NCBI GenBank assembly: GCA_023213315.1
Contig: JAKCPI010010817.1
Location: 1 to 64,000 of the forward strand
Length of the DNA stretch: 64,000 bases
Direction of reading: 5' to 3'
From: Euborellia annulipes
Lineage: Eukaryota; Arthropoda; Insecta; Dermaptera; Anisolabididae
The notes beneath the pieces are model-generated. The model did no database searches. It saw only the letters and a program-made list of their open reading frames with translations, and was not told where the DNA came from. A program made the position numbers and the translations under genes. Each line of letters begins with the position of its first letter. Position 1 is the first letter of the stretch. This document shows positions 43,658 to 53,592 of this stretch, piece by piece.

Positions 43658-44464
43658 CAGGCTCCTTTTAGGTCACTCAACTTAGAAACCCAAAAGAAAA
43701 TCTCGTTTTTTTTTTTTTAATTGAAATTTATTCTGAAATGGAGGCTTATGTCAGATATCTTTTAAAAGAAAGACTTCTCGCCTTCTCTCTCTGGGGAGTT
43801 TTAATAAAAATGAGGGGTTTATACTAAATCTATTTTTCTATTTCATCGCCGTCTGAAAAATGACCGGAAATTTGCATCGCGAATCTCGCACCATTTTTTT
43901 TATGTTTGCAAAAGACAGAAGAAGATGAAGAGAATAAATTGGATTTCTAGTTAAATAGGATTAAAACGATATTCAAAGTACAAAAGTAATATATTATCAG
44001 CCACAAAAGAATCCGGAATAGAGCAAAGAAATCCGCAGATTGGCAGGGGTATCCAATTTACTTAGAAGAAGCCATTGATGAAAGAGAACAAATAGAGCAC
44101 AATAGATTCTGTCCTCTCAAAGAGCCTTTGATTCTTTTTCTTCCATTAAATGTTAATAATTAAATTTGATTCAAACACTAAAGAACTAGTGACCTATGCT
44201 ACAATTCCCGCTTCAAAGTCATTCTTCCCACGCCGAATTGTGGTAATGATGGGACTGCTGCCTCCCATCATGTCTTCTCACCTAGTTTAGCCTGCAGGCC
44301 GATTACCGGGGGATGGTGGAGCCATAGGTGGGAATTGGATGCGCTATGAGGACCAGGCACCTCTAACCGGCCTCCGAATATTTCGTTGACCGCGACCGTT
44401 TTCGGTAAAAGGTGCTACCTCTACCCCCGCCCCCAATACAATACATATATTTATATCCAGAGCG
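43658..44464. other. Intergenic; a more balanced block of unknown nature
   Basis: 44210-44440 (CGCCGAATTGTGGTAATGAT, GGTGGGAATTGGATGCGCTA) is notably less AT-rich and sits directly upstream of SINE2. It may be a LINE fragment, but no protein motif is recognised. Confidence 0.35.
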
Positions 44465-44794
44465 AGGGGGCTTGCTGGTGTAGTGGGCCAGAGTGTCGAC
44501 TTCTACAAAGAAGATCCCTGTTCAAACCCTGGGCGTGCGGGATTTTTCATTAAATAAAAATATTTATTTAATGCAAACAAATCCTCAAGCAAGCCCTGGA
44601 TTGGAATATAGGATCTCACCACAATAGTCCCCAGGCAACTCTACGAGGAGAGGGAGTTGCTGTGACATCCCCGTCCTGTGGAAGGGACGTAAAGAATGTT
44701 CCCTCTCAGTGATGCATTCTTCGAAAGGAGTAGGCTACACGCCGGTGCTGAGGGAGTCCCTCCTCACACCAGGACATCCTCCAAAGCATAGAAG
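44465..44794 (+). mobile_element. SINE2, full length
   Basis: Head GGTGTAGTGGGCCAG with GTTCAAACCCTGGG, the full body including CAGTGATGCATTCTTCGAAA, ending CAAAGCATAGAAG. It joins Family A at 44795 without spacer. Confidence 0.8.
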
Positions 44795-47053
44795 AAAATC
44801 TGGTGTGACTGGTGCACAGCACACAACTTTCTCTTACCTTCGGTAATCGAAAGTTGTGTTCTGTGCTTGTCACTCCAGATTTTTTGTGTCGACATATATT
44901 TAGTTCCCGACAGTACGGAACATTTGAATTCAGATGTAAAATTTATAAGTATGGGAAAATATTTATATTTTATGTTGCCCACATTTATCCATCTATATTT
45001 ATATTTTGTTACCATGGCAACCATTTCTCCTATCTTCCCTATGAAATACAAGAGTAAAGTGGTCTTCAGAAGATTTCAATCGCAAAATGAGAATATACAT
45101 TTTAAAGAGAATCTAAAAATTAATTGATTTTTGAATTTAAAAAAAAATCGTTGGAGCAAATTTTGAGAAAATCGAAAAAAACTGAAAAAGTACATCAGTA
45201 AAGTACTAGTACTCTTTGGCCGATTTTGATTTAAAGCTTATTTTTCCGGTCCGGGGGGGTGTTTAACTTAAATATAAAATTTCAGCCTCATAGCTCAATT
45301 CCTTCATGCTTAAAATTGAACACAGACACACACACAGACAGACCATGTCGCGAAAACCACTTTTTTGGATTCAGGGGACCTCAAAACGTGAAGATCCATC
45401 AAAATCTCGACATCGAATTTTTGACATGAATCCAATACTTTCTCTCTATACCGGGTGGGCCAATAGTGCGTGGACGGAGATTGTGGGCTTATTAACGGAC
45501 ATTTTTAAAATTTGTTGATCGCACATAATGTGGGGCCTTTAGGGCTACAAATTAAAAATATTTTTGTTCCAATTGCACCTCATATACAGGGTGGTCCATA
45601 TCAAAGTTATGTTTTTTTTAAATGGAACGCCCTGTATATTATTGCATATTTGGATTCTATGGCCAATTTTAGTATGAGTTTATGTCATGCAATGTATTCC
45701 AAACCAAACCGTTTAGCCGCAAATCGGGCTTTAGTGAAAAAACTGCTGTCTGGAAAAAATTGAATATCTCGCGAATCATAATACCTAGGGGCTGTTCTTT
45801 TGTGCTCTTACTAATCATGAAATCTACTAATGTGGGCCAGATGGGTAACCCGGAATTATTCTTATGTTGGGAGAAATGGCCATTCCAATTTGGAAAATTT
45901 CAATCATGGATAACTTCATTTTTTCAAATGGAACATGCTACTTTTTTTATGCCATGGGACGTGAAATCCAATTATCTTTCAGCTGATATAAGGTTGTCTA
46001 TATCTATTTTTTGGTAGTTTTCTTTTTATTCCAAAATATCTGATAACGAAAAAAAAAAAATTTATTATGGACAAAATAATTGAAAAAAAATTCCAAACGC
46101 AAAACAAAATTGTAATAAATGGAAAAAATATGCTAAATATTCGAAAATATCTTTTAATTTCCTTTAAAATCATTTATTTGAACTTCTCGAAAAAAGAAAT
46201 TAGGGTTATGTTCAGGTTAGGAGGTGCGCCATCTTGTTGACAAATCATAACCCGAATTTGAGCAAGCGGGATTTCTTTGAAGAGTTCAAATAAATGATTT
46301 TAAGAGAAATTAAAAGATATTTTCGAATATTTAGCATATTTTTTCCATTTATTACGATTTTGTTTTGCGTTTGGATTTTTTTTTCAATTATTTTGTCTAT
46401 AATAAAAAAATTTTTTTTTCGTTATGAGATATTTTGGAATAAAAAGAAAACTACCAAAGATAGATATAGACAACCTTATATCAGCTGAAAGATAATTAAA
46501 TTTCACGTCCCATGGCATAAAAAAGTAGCATGTTCCATTTGAAAAAATGAAGTTATCCATGATTGAAATTTTCCAAATTGGAATGGCCATTTCTCCCAAC
46601 ATAAGAATAATTCCGGGTTACCCATCTGGCCCACATTAGTAGATTTCATGATTAGTAAGATCACAAAAGAACAGCCCCCTAGGTATTATGATTCGCGAGA
46701 TATTCAATTTTTTCCAGACAGCAGTTTTTTCACTAAAGCCCGATTTGCGGCTAAACGGTTTGGTTTGGAATACATTGCATGACATAAACTCATACTAAAA
46801 TTGGCCGTAGAATCCAAATATGCAATAATATACAGGGAGTTCCATTTAAAAAAACATAACTTTGATATGGACCACCCTGTATATGAGGTGCAATTGGAAC
46901 AAAAATATTTTTAATTTGTAGCCCTAAAGGCCCCACATTATGTGCGATCAACAAATTTTAAAAATGTCCGTTAATAAGCCCACAATCTTCCGTCCACGCA
47001 CTAATGGCCCACCCGGTATATATATTACATATATACATAGGTAAGAGAAAGTA
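44795..47053 (-). mobile_element. Family A, short form, split by palindrome FB2
   Basis: Hairpin 44795-44883, body to ACTTTCTCTCTATA (45450), then the 1.57-kb palindrome, then TATATATTACATATATACAT and GGTAAGAGAAAGTA (to 47053). Apart from the insertion it is a complete copy. Confidence 0.85.
45451..47016. mobile_element. 1.57-kb snapback palindrome FB2
   Basis: Ends CCGGGTGGGCCAATAGTGCG and its complement (CGCACTAATGGCCCACCCGG), inserted in a TA-repeat; flanks are TATA on both sides, so TA or TATA was duplicated. Arms 45451-46200 and 46270-47016 are almost identical around a spacer of about 69 bp. A mini-palindrome (45583-45638; TATACAGGGTGGTCCATA) is nested in each arm. The TA target would suit Tc1/mariner-type elements, but no transposase is present. 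Confidence 0.9.
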
Positions 47054-47064
47054 AAAATGGATAA

Positions 47065-47262
47065 AAGAACCGGGTAGAACCGGTAATAAGGATTAGTTCA
47101 CTAGCTAACGAACGAAGGAGGAGTTAGAGATAGGAAATAATGTAACTTCACGTAGATGGTTACGGTCAGAGGCCGGTTGGGTTTGAGGTGTGTGTCTTCG
47201 TGCACGGAAGCACCTCGGGCAAATAAACGGGGATCCCGTTAGGAATTTTAAAATAATAATAA
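47065..47262 (+). repeat. Dispersed repeat E, copy 2
   Basis: Counterpart of 15283-15490 (AGTTAGAGATAGGAAATAAT, GTGTGTCTTCGTGCA, AATAAACGGGGATCCCG). An (AAT)n tract follows at about 47252-47274. Confidence 0.6.
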
Positions 47263-47274
47263 TAATAATAATAA

Positions 47275-48082
47275 TATCCCTTTAAGGAATAAGGGAGTGA
47301 TATTTTTTAAAAGGCCAGATATTTAATTACTTAAAAAGAATTGACTGATTAAGAAAAGGCGAGGGTCTGCCGCAGGCCTCCCTGAGTGGGGACCCATGGC
47401 TAGATGCAAATCCCGCCGAAGGCGGCGGCGTGGCAAGTTTATTTAATTTTATAGATATGCAATTTTTATTTCAATTGCTTGATTTTCCCTCGAACCTTTA
47501 TTTTGACAGCCTCTGGGCTAATTTAATTAATTTATTCGTTAGCGAAAGACAAAAAAAAAAAAAAAAAAAAATACTTGTACATGTTTTAATAATTCGGTGG
47601 TTATTTTTATAATATTTTTCGTGTTTATTTAACGATTCCATTTGATGAGCGTTTGTTTTTTTTTTTCCGATTTCAAATCTTAATTAAACTAAACAGCGAA
47701 GAAAACAAAAAAAAATTCTTATATTACCAAACTATAAATAAAGTAAACATTTTCCTTTGCCTTTTAGTTTTCCCTTGTTTAATCAGTATAAAAAAAAATG
47801 ACTTTCTTAAAACCCAAGAGATACTGAGTTTACATTAGAAAGCTTTTTGGAATAATCCAAAAAATATATATTTTCATTAAATTATTTTTTAAGCTCTGAA
47901 TTTTTTTTTAATTAAGAAAGAATAAGAATTCGTAAAAAAATCCCGTCTGATCTTTATGAGTCCGAGGTGACCTTCAAACTTCACAAGTTCTAATTAAATC
48001 TTTTTAGAAAAATTAGGAATTCAGGTAACAGCGATAAAAGAGAGCTTTTAGCTTTTGTCAAAACCCAAGTAGCAGTTTTAAA
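47275..48082. other. Intergenic, no gene
   Basis: AT-rich. A GC patch at about 47355-47430 (CCCGCCGAAGGCGGCGGCGT) is of unknown origin. Confidence 0.4.
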
Positions 48083-48583
48083 AAATGATGTGACTGGTCG
48101 CACAGCACACACCTTTTCTTGTTTTAAGTTTGTCACACCAGATTTTTGTGTCGATATTAATTTAGTTTTTCAATAGTAAAAATCTGATTAGTAAAAATTT
48201 TTGATATTTATTTTGTGGATCCAGAATAAGGAGAAAAAGAGATTTGAGAATTAGATATTAAAATTGTAAAATGGAATTCGAAATTTGAGATGTTCTTTAT
48301 ATGAAGTCTGTGAAAATTGTTTGTAGTACACTTTACTGTTGTATTTCAGATTTTTTCAAATTTATTTCCTTCCATAGAGCCAATGTTAAATCCCTATAGG
48401 GATTTGTATGTTAATTTCGATTCAAAAGGGGGTCCCCTTTGGAACTTTTTACGCATTTAAAATTTTTTTTCCCAATTCTTATGAAATTTTGTATTTATTT
48501 ACTATTCTCTATTGTGTATAAAATATCCAAATATGAGATTAAAATTTTGAAAAATAACCATAGTTATTTCAAGCAGTCAACAT
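48083..48583. mobile_element. Family A remnants
   Basis: A decayed terminal hairpin (48083-48152; GATGTGACTGGTCGCACAGC...TTGTCACACCAG) and a long-form segment (48378-48583; TTCGATTCAAAAGGGGGTCC through ATAACCATAGTTATTTCA). The latter runs straight into SINE1. Confidence 0.6.
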
Positions 48584-48761
48584 TTTTTTTTTTAACACTC
48601 ACTCTTTTTTCTCATTCACACTCACATCCCATCACACAGTCTTTTCGGTAACTTAGGCCATTTAAGACTTTTAACGATACTAGTATGTTTAATATATCTA
48701 GATATTATAATTATGGGCAGGAGCAGGCAATAAATAGACTATGTATGCAGGTTCAATCACC

Positions 48762-48804
48762 GGAGACGTTTCGGTTCTTTTTATTTAAGAACCATCTTCA
48801 GTCC
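48762..48804 (-). ncRNA. Hammerhead-like motif
   Basis: Minus strand: CTGAAGA, extra T, stem II GGTTC/GAACC, GAAAC, GTC. GGA before the core pairs with TCC after GTC. Confidence 0.65.
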
Positions 48805-49186
48805 TTACTAGAAATATACAAACAGTATAACATTAACATTGTAAATATATAAAAATTGATTATACAAAATTATCAAACAAAAATTAAAATATTTTTGTAA
48901 AATAAAAGAAATATTGGTCTTTCGATTGAAATAGAATTGCAGAGTTAGTCAGTGTTATCTTTGGCATATGCAATGTTGTTTCGCCATTAAACATGTATAT
49001 TGTAACATTTTTATGACGAAACAACATTGTATATGCCAAAGATAACACTAACTAACTGCAATTGTATTTCAATCGTAAGACCAATATTTCTTTTTATTTT
49101 ACAAAAATATTTTAATTTTTGTTTGATAATTTTGTATAATACAAATTTTATGTATATACAATGTTTTATTTGTATATTTCTAGTAA

Positions 49187-49229
49187 GGACTGAAGATGGT
49201 TCTTAAATAAAAGGAACCGAAACGTCTCC
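49187..49229 (+). ncRNA. Hammerhead-like motif
   Basis: CTGAAGA (49190-49196), extra T, stem II GGTTC/GAACC, GAAAC (49219-49223), GTC, with GGA/TCC as stem I. Mirror copy of 48762-48804. Confidence 0.65.
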
Positions 49230-49464
49230 GGTGATTGAACCTGCATACAGAGTCTATTTATTGGCTGCTCCTGCCCATAATTATCCATCTATACATCTCA
49301 CAGCCACTACTCCGAACAAATGTTTAATATACATATTGGGGGTCCAGGCATTCTTATTTAAGCCATTTGGTATCCAATTGGCTTAAATAAAATCATCGGA
49401 CTGCCTGGGGTCCGAACTTTTGGTATACGAGGTTAGCACGCTAACCCTTACACCAAGCCCCGAG

Positions 49465-50200
49465 AGCGCAGTCAACACTATGAAAATTTTGAATCAATTG
49501 ACTTTTTTACTTTTTACTCATGAAATGCAAGTGGTCAGGTTAACCATGGGAAACTAAATACATCTCGAAACAAAAAAATCCAGTGTGACAAACACAGTAC
49601 ACAACTTTCCGAAGGGTAAGAGGGCACAGTGTACGAAGGCAACTCGCAACATTTATAAAAAAAAAATTTTAAAGAGAAGACGGAAGCGTCAATATCATTT
49701 TGTGATAAAGCTTTCCTGGGGGAGAGAGGATCTTCTCTCTAGAAGGAATAACAGCCACTTCTTAATGCTTGTCTCCCTTAAAAAAAAAAAAAAAAAAGTA
49801 ATTTAATGAAAAACTGACTTGGAATGTTGCCTTGCTCTTCTCTACTCACTCACTCACTCTCACTCTTTCCCTTTTAATGTATATAAACGTATATCAAAAA
49901 AAAAAAAAAAAAGAATGCAGCACGCAAACGAGGAACGAATTTTTATTCAATTAATTTGAATTTCAATTAAAAGACCTGACTTCTTTTATAAAAAAAAATC
50001 TATTTAACAAATTGAATTGAATATTCTAAAAAGAAGTTTTTTAATTTTTTTGAAAACTCTCTCTATCTCCCTATTCATTATATTAATTGCTCTACTTAAT
50101 ATACAATATTATTATTATAATGATATTTAATGGCTGGAAATATATATAAGAAGGATATGAAAATGCAAGCAGGCAAAAATAAAAACACTCCCGATTCTCT
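49465..50200. other. Intergenic with a degraded Family A hairpin
   Basis: 49560-49640 (AATCCAGTGTGACAAACACA, TACACAACTTTCCGAAGGGT) is a decayed Family A terminal hairpin. The rest is AT-rich without features. Confidence 0.45.
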
Positions 50201-50204
50201 GCAG

Positions 50205-50255
50205 ACGTTCAGACGTTTCGGGTAAAATTTATTCACCCATCCTCAGGGAACAGTT
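50205..50255 (-). ncRNA. Solo hammerhead-like motif
   Basis: Minus strand: CTGAGGA (complement 50240-50246), extra T, stem II GGGT/ACCC, GAAAC, GTC. GTTC and GAAC pair as stem I after one mismatch. No inverted partner was found nearby. Confidence 0.6.
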
Positions 50256-50474
50256 CTAAACACTGTAACTGCAAACTTGACAATCATTCACGTGAAATAT
50301 TTTTGTCCAAGAAAACTAGCGTCTGTAGGAGAATTTTAATTGTGCAAGCTTGATGCACAGAGAAGAAGACAAGCATATTTGCGCAAGCAAAACTACCCGC
50401 CAGACCTCTTTAAATTTGATTATTATTTTAATTGAATTTTAATCAAGCACAAGCATGTGGGAGTCTGATAAGGA

Positions 50475-50945
50475 AATGAGACACTTCCTATGCTGTAGAG
50501 ATCTCTCCCTCGCCACAAAAATTAGGACAGTAGAGTGCTATGTATGGAATGGAGGCCTGGACATTGATTGACCAGAGTAACAGAGAAGAAAATTGAAGCA
50601 TTTGAGATGTGGATCTACCGACGACTATTGAGAATATCTTGGGTGGACCACGTGACCAATGCTGAAGTTTTCCGCCGCGTCAGAAAGGAGAGAGAGCTGC
50701 TCCTCAACATCAAGAAAAGGAAACTGCAATATTTTGGTCATGTCATGAGGAATCCATCAAAATACAAAATCTTTCATCTGGTGATGCAGGGGAAGATCTT
50801 CGGAAAACGAGGTCCAGGACGTCGGTGATTAAAGAATTTACGAGAGTGGTCTGGACTTTTTTCGGTGTAGTTGTTCTGAAGAGCTGCGACAAGGCGTCAA
50901 TCGCAATGATGAGAGCCAACAGATCATGGCATGGCGCTTGAAGAA
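50475..50945 (+). pseudogene. LINE reverse transcriptase C-terminal fragment, frameshifted
   Basis: Translation pieces in shifting frames: RDLSLATKIRTVECYVW, YGMEAWTL, KKIEAFEMWIYRRLLRISWV, YFGHVMRNPSKYK, GKIFGKRGPGRR, LKNLREWSG. This is the conserved region after the catalytic palm in endonuclease-reverse transcriptase LINEs (RTE/CR1-like; clade not settled). At least two frameshifts and several stops break it. It ends in a GAAGAAGAAG tail. About 60 bp of flanking DNA (GACAAGCATATTTGCGCAAG) occurs on both sides (50383 and 50952). Confidence 0.75.
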
Positions 50946-51033
50946 GAAGAAGACAAGCATATTTGCGCAAGCAAAACTCTCCGCTAGACGTCTTGACATT
51001 TGATTATTATTATTATAAAATATAATAAATCAT

Positions 51034-51296
51034 ATGAGGATATGACAGAAGGGCGGCCAAGGTGAAAAATAAAATAAAATTTGTTTTTATTTTTTGTCAA
51101 CGTTTCGAGTGCCGATCGCACTCTTCATCAGGACAAAAATTATGTCAAATTGTCCTGATGAAGAGTGAACAAGCAAACGACAAAAATGATGTCAAATTGT
51201 CCTGATGAAGAGTGATCAAGCAAACAAATTTTATTTTATTTTTCACCTTGGCCGCCCTTCTGTCACATCCTCATATCATAATCAAGAAACAACTAG
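51034..51296. mobile_element. Ribozyme-bearing palindromic insertion HP5
   Basis: Flanked by the 13-bp repeat TATAATAAATCAT (51021-51033, 51297-51309). The left arm ATGAGGATATGACAGAAGGG is mirrored by CCCTTCTGTCACATCCTCAT, which ends at 51274; a 22-nt tail follows. One complete motif is on the minus strand (51091-51139). On the right only the CTGATGAAGAGTG half survives, duplicated about 47 bp apart (51155 and 51202). Confidence 0.85.
51091..51139 (-). ncRNA. Hammerhead-like motif with 8-bp stem I
   Basis: Minus strand: TTTTTGTC, CTGATGA, extra A, stem II GAGTGC/GCACTC around a 4-nt loop, GAAAC, GTT, GACAAAAA. The first and last segments pair perfectly. Every element of a type I hammerhead layout can be drawn. 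Confidence 0.75.
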
Positions 51297-51309
51297 TATA
51301 ATAAATCAT

Positions 51310-51931
51310 TACTATTCCCCCTACCCTGACCTCCTTGAATGCGTCACTGCCTCTCCACTTCTCATACTCTAAGATTTTCAAGCCCACCTCCTTAACAAAA
51401 TCCTGTTTGCAATAAACTCTCCTTTCTGAGGATTAATTCTTAAATTCGTTTCATGTTTGTATTGAAATTTCATTTTTTTTTTTTTTTTAATTTCTGCCTG
51501 AATACAACTCAATTTTCTTTTAATTCCTTAAAAACCCTCGACGTCCTCTAATGCTTGCGCATCTTCGTTTTATCATTTGTCAATTACCCCAAGTACCCCA
51601 ATTAAATTGTTTGTATTAATATCTCTTTCGTTGGAACCATTATTATAATATTTTTGAATATACTGGTAAAGAAAAAAGTCTTCCTTAAAAATAACTTTTT
51701 ATTTTGCCTTGTTATATTATCCACTAATGATCCAATTAATATTATTCTCTTAGAATGTATTAAAAATTTAGAAAAGGCTTCTACACAATTCCTTCTTTAT
51801 AATTCAGTCAATTAGATTTTTAAAAAAATTCCGTTATTTTTTGTAAAATAAATTTTAAGCATTTTTGGAAGTACGAGAGGCTAATAAAAAGAATAAATGA
51901 GTGACGAGTTTTTCTATAAGAGGTGACTTTT
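51310..51931. other. Intergenic, no gene
   Basis: AT-rich, unassigned. Confidence 0.4.
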
Positions 51932-52645
51932 TAGTTTCTCTTACCTACAGATTGCCATTATATCAGAAATTAGATGTCTTGATTTTGATGGATATACACG
52001 TTTTGAGGTTCCCAGAATCCAATAAAGTGGGTCCCGCAAGTTGTCTGTGTGATGGGTTAAGGCAGGAAGAAAATGAGCAATGAGGTTGAAATTTTATATT
52101 TAAGTTAGCTACCCACCCAGACTGTTAAAATAAGCTTTTAATTAAAATCGGCCAAAGAGTACTATTACTTTACTGTACTTTTTCAGTATTTTTCGATTTC
52201 CTCAAAATTGGCTTTAACGATTTTGATTAAAATTCAAAAATCAATTATTTTTTAGACGCTCTTTCAAATGTATATTCTCATTTCGCTCTCAAAATTGTTT
52301 GAAGCACACTTTACTCTTTTACTTCAAAGGAAAGATAGGAGAACCGTGGTAACAAAATAAAAATATTGTCCCCTTTTTATAAATTTTAAGTCTTTAATTC
52401 TAATATATCGGCGGAAACTTAATATATGCCGACCCAAAAAATCTGGTGTGACAAATACAGAATACAACTTGATCTTACCAAAGAGAAGAGAAAATTGTGT
52501 GCTGTGCGTCCACTCACACCAGATTCTTACATCTTGAATTCTATCTAATGTAAAACATACTGTCGGAAACTAAATACTGTATATGTCATGTAAGCGAGGT
52601 GAATAGCTGAATCAATGTGTAGCAAGATGAATAAAATAGCTGAGC

Positions 52646-52847
52646 AGCTATGATTATTTCTTTATTGCATTTAAACCCACAGCGACTAAGTACTGTAGTT
52701 AGTTCTATCTTAATGCCTTGAATTTGTTTTTGTATAACTATTAATGTTATGTCTTTGTATACTTCATTACAGCCATGAAGATGGTCGCATAGTCGACCAA
52801 AACGTCGTTGTAGGTTTGAATGCAATACAGAAATAATCATAGCCTTT
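52646..52847. mobile_element. Degraded ribozyme-bearing palindrome
   Basis: GCTATGATTATTTCTTTATT (left) and AATACAGAAATAATCATAGC (right) are inverted arms. The right arm carries a hammerhead-like motif and the left arm keeps only its outer part. The target duplication is not clear. Confidence 0.6.
52767..52813 (+). ncRNA. Hammerhead-like motif, decayed core but paired stems
   Basis: TTACAGC pairs with GTTGTAG (7 bp with wobbles) and GGTCG with CGACC. The core reads CATGAAGA instead of CTGAAGA, and AAAAC instead of GAAAC. Confidence 0.45.
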
Positions 52848-52924
52848 TTCTCGACACAAAAAAATCTGGATTTTAAAATTTACAGATGCTGGGACCTACT
52901 TTGTAAAATTTAATCTTCAATTCA

Positions 52925-53149
52925 AGATGTTGCTTTCTCGGCACTCTTGGTTGAATTTAGGTGGTAGGTTTTCAAATTATTAATAAAATTTTTTAAATTT
53001 TATTAACAGAGGTTTTTATTAGGTTGGTTTACAATGCGGGCTGTTCACACAAATGTTTCGGCTTTCAGAACCTCTTTAAAAAATGTATTAATAATTTGAA
53101 AACCTACCACCTAAATTCAAACAAGAGTGCCGAGAAAGAAACATCTTGA
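52925..53149. mobile_element. Outer palindrome hosting HP6
   Basis: Arms ATCTTCAATTCAAGATGTTG...AGGTGGTAGGTTTTCAAATT and the complement at 53085-53149. The right arm is completed after HP6 at 53490-53500. Its centre (about 53040-53070) contains GTTCTGAAAGCCGAAACATT (minus strand), a possible shortened relative of the same motif. Confidence 0.65.
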
Positions 53150-53478
53150 TGTTGAAGGATGTAAAAAAAGAAGGAGATGTAGCCAGTGTATTTTCTTTAT
53201 TGATATCAGCCCACGGCCAACGTTTCGGTCCCATGGTTTGGACCATCATCAGAGCTGGGACTGTGTCAAAAAAGGCAGTGTATTTTCTTTATTGATTTCA
53301 GCCCACGGCTAACGTTTCGGTCCAAACCAGTGTATTTTCTTTATTGATACCCCCATGGTTTGGACCGAAACGTTAGCCGTGGGCTGATATCAATAAAGAA
53401 AATACACTGGCTGCATCTCCTTCTTTTTTTACCTCCTTCAACATCTGCTCTACAGCCATACATCCCCCCTGTTACATC
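53150..53478. mobile_element. Ribozyme-bearing palindromic insertion HP6
   Basis: Flanked by the 11-bp repeat AAACATCTTGA (53139-53149, 53479-53489) and inserted in an older palindrome. The left arm TGTTGAAGGATGTAAAAAAA mirrors TTTTTTTACCTCCTTCAACA; a tail of about 35 nt contains CTACAGCCATACATCC. One complete motif is on the minus strand (53210-53262). Two truncated motif halves follow (53295-53320 minus; 53355-53385 plus), so the right side has been rearranged. Confidence 0.85.
53210..53262 (-). ncRNA. Hammerhead-like motif
   Basis: Minus strand: CCCAGCT, CTGATGA (complement 53246-53252), extra T, stem II GGTCC/GGACC, GAAAC, GTT, GGCCGTGGG. CCCA/TGGG and GCT/GGC pair around a 2-nt internal loop. 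Confidence 0.7.
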
Positions 53479-53504
53479 AAACATCTTGAATTGAAGATTT
53501 AAAA

Positions 53505-53592
53505 AAATCTGGAGTGACCAGCACAACTTTTAATTATTCAGGATAAGAGAAAATTGTGTGCTGTGCAAACATCACACCAGATTTTTTAAAGG
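53505..53592. repeat. Solo Family A terminal hairpin
   Basis: ATCTGGAGTGACCAGCACAA...AAACATCACACCAGATTTT with the inner part GGATAAGAGAAAATTGTGTG. Confidence 0.6.

Larger units (their letters stand above)
48697..49320. mobile_element. Ribozyme-bearing palindromic insertion HP4
   Basis: Flanked by the 11-bp repeat TGTTTAATATA (48686-48696, 49321-49331) in a SINE1 copy, so both boundaries are certain. The left arm (ATAATTATGGGCAGGAGCAG...) mirrors the right arm (...CTGCTCCTGCCCATAATTAT). A 37-nt tail containing CTCACAGCCACTACTCCG follows before the TSD. Hammerhead-like motifs at 48762-48804 (minus) and 49187-49229 (plus) are near the ends, with their GAAAC sides outward. An inner palindrome centres near 49000. 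No ORF. Confidence 0.9.
48586..49464 (-). mobile_element. SINE1 interrupted by a ribozyme element
   Basis: Tail and 3' body 48586-48696; 5' body and head 49332-49464, ending AACCCTTACACCAAGCCCCG. The B box has lost several bases. The ribozyme-bearing palindrome HP4 lies in between. Confidence 0.85.
51932..52870 (+). mobile_element. Family A, short form, with duplicated end and an insertion
   Basis: Runs from TAGTTTCTCTTACC to its terminal hairpin (52438-52527; CTGGTGTGACAAATACAGAA...CCACTCACACCAGATT). Next is a second piece of the family's 3' region (52530-52575), interrupted by a degraded ribozyme palindrome (about 52580-52847), then CTCGACACAAAAAAATCTGG. Confidence 0.7.

Noticed and set aside
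45979..46602. Two mirror-image Ile/Phe-rich frames
   Set aside because: They are the same AT-rich arm of palindrome FB2 read from both sides.
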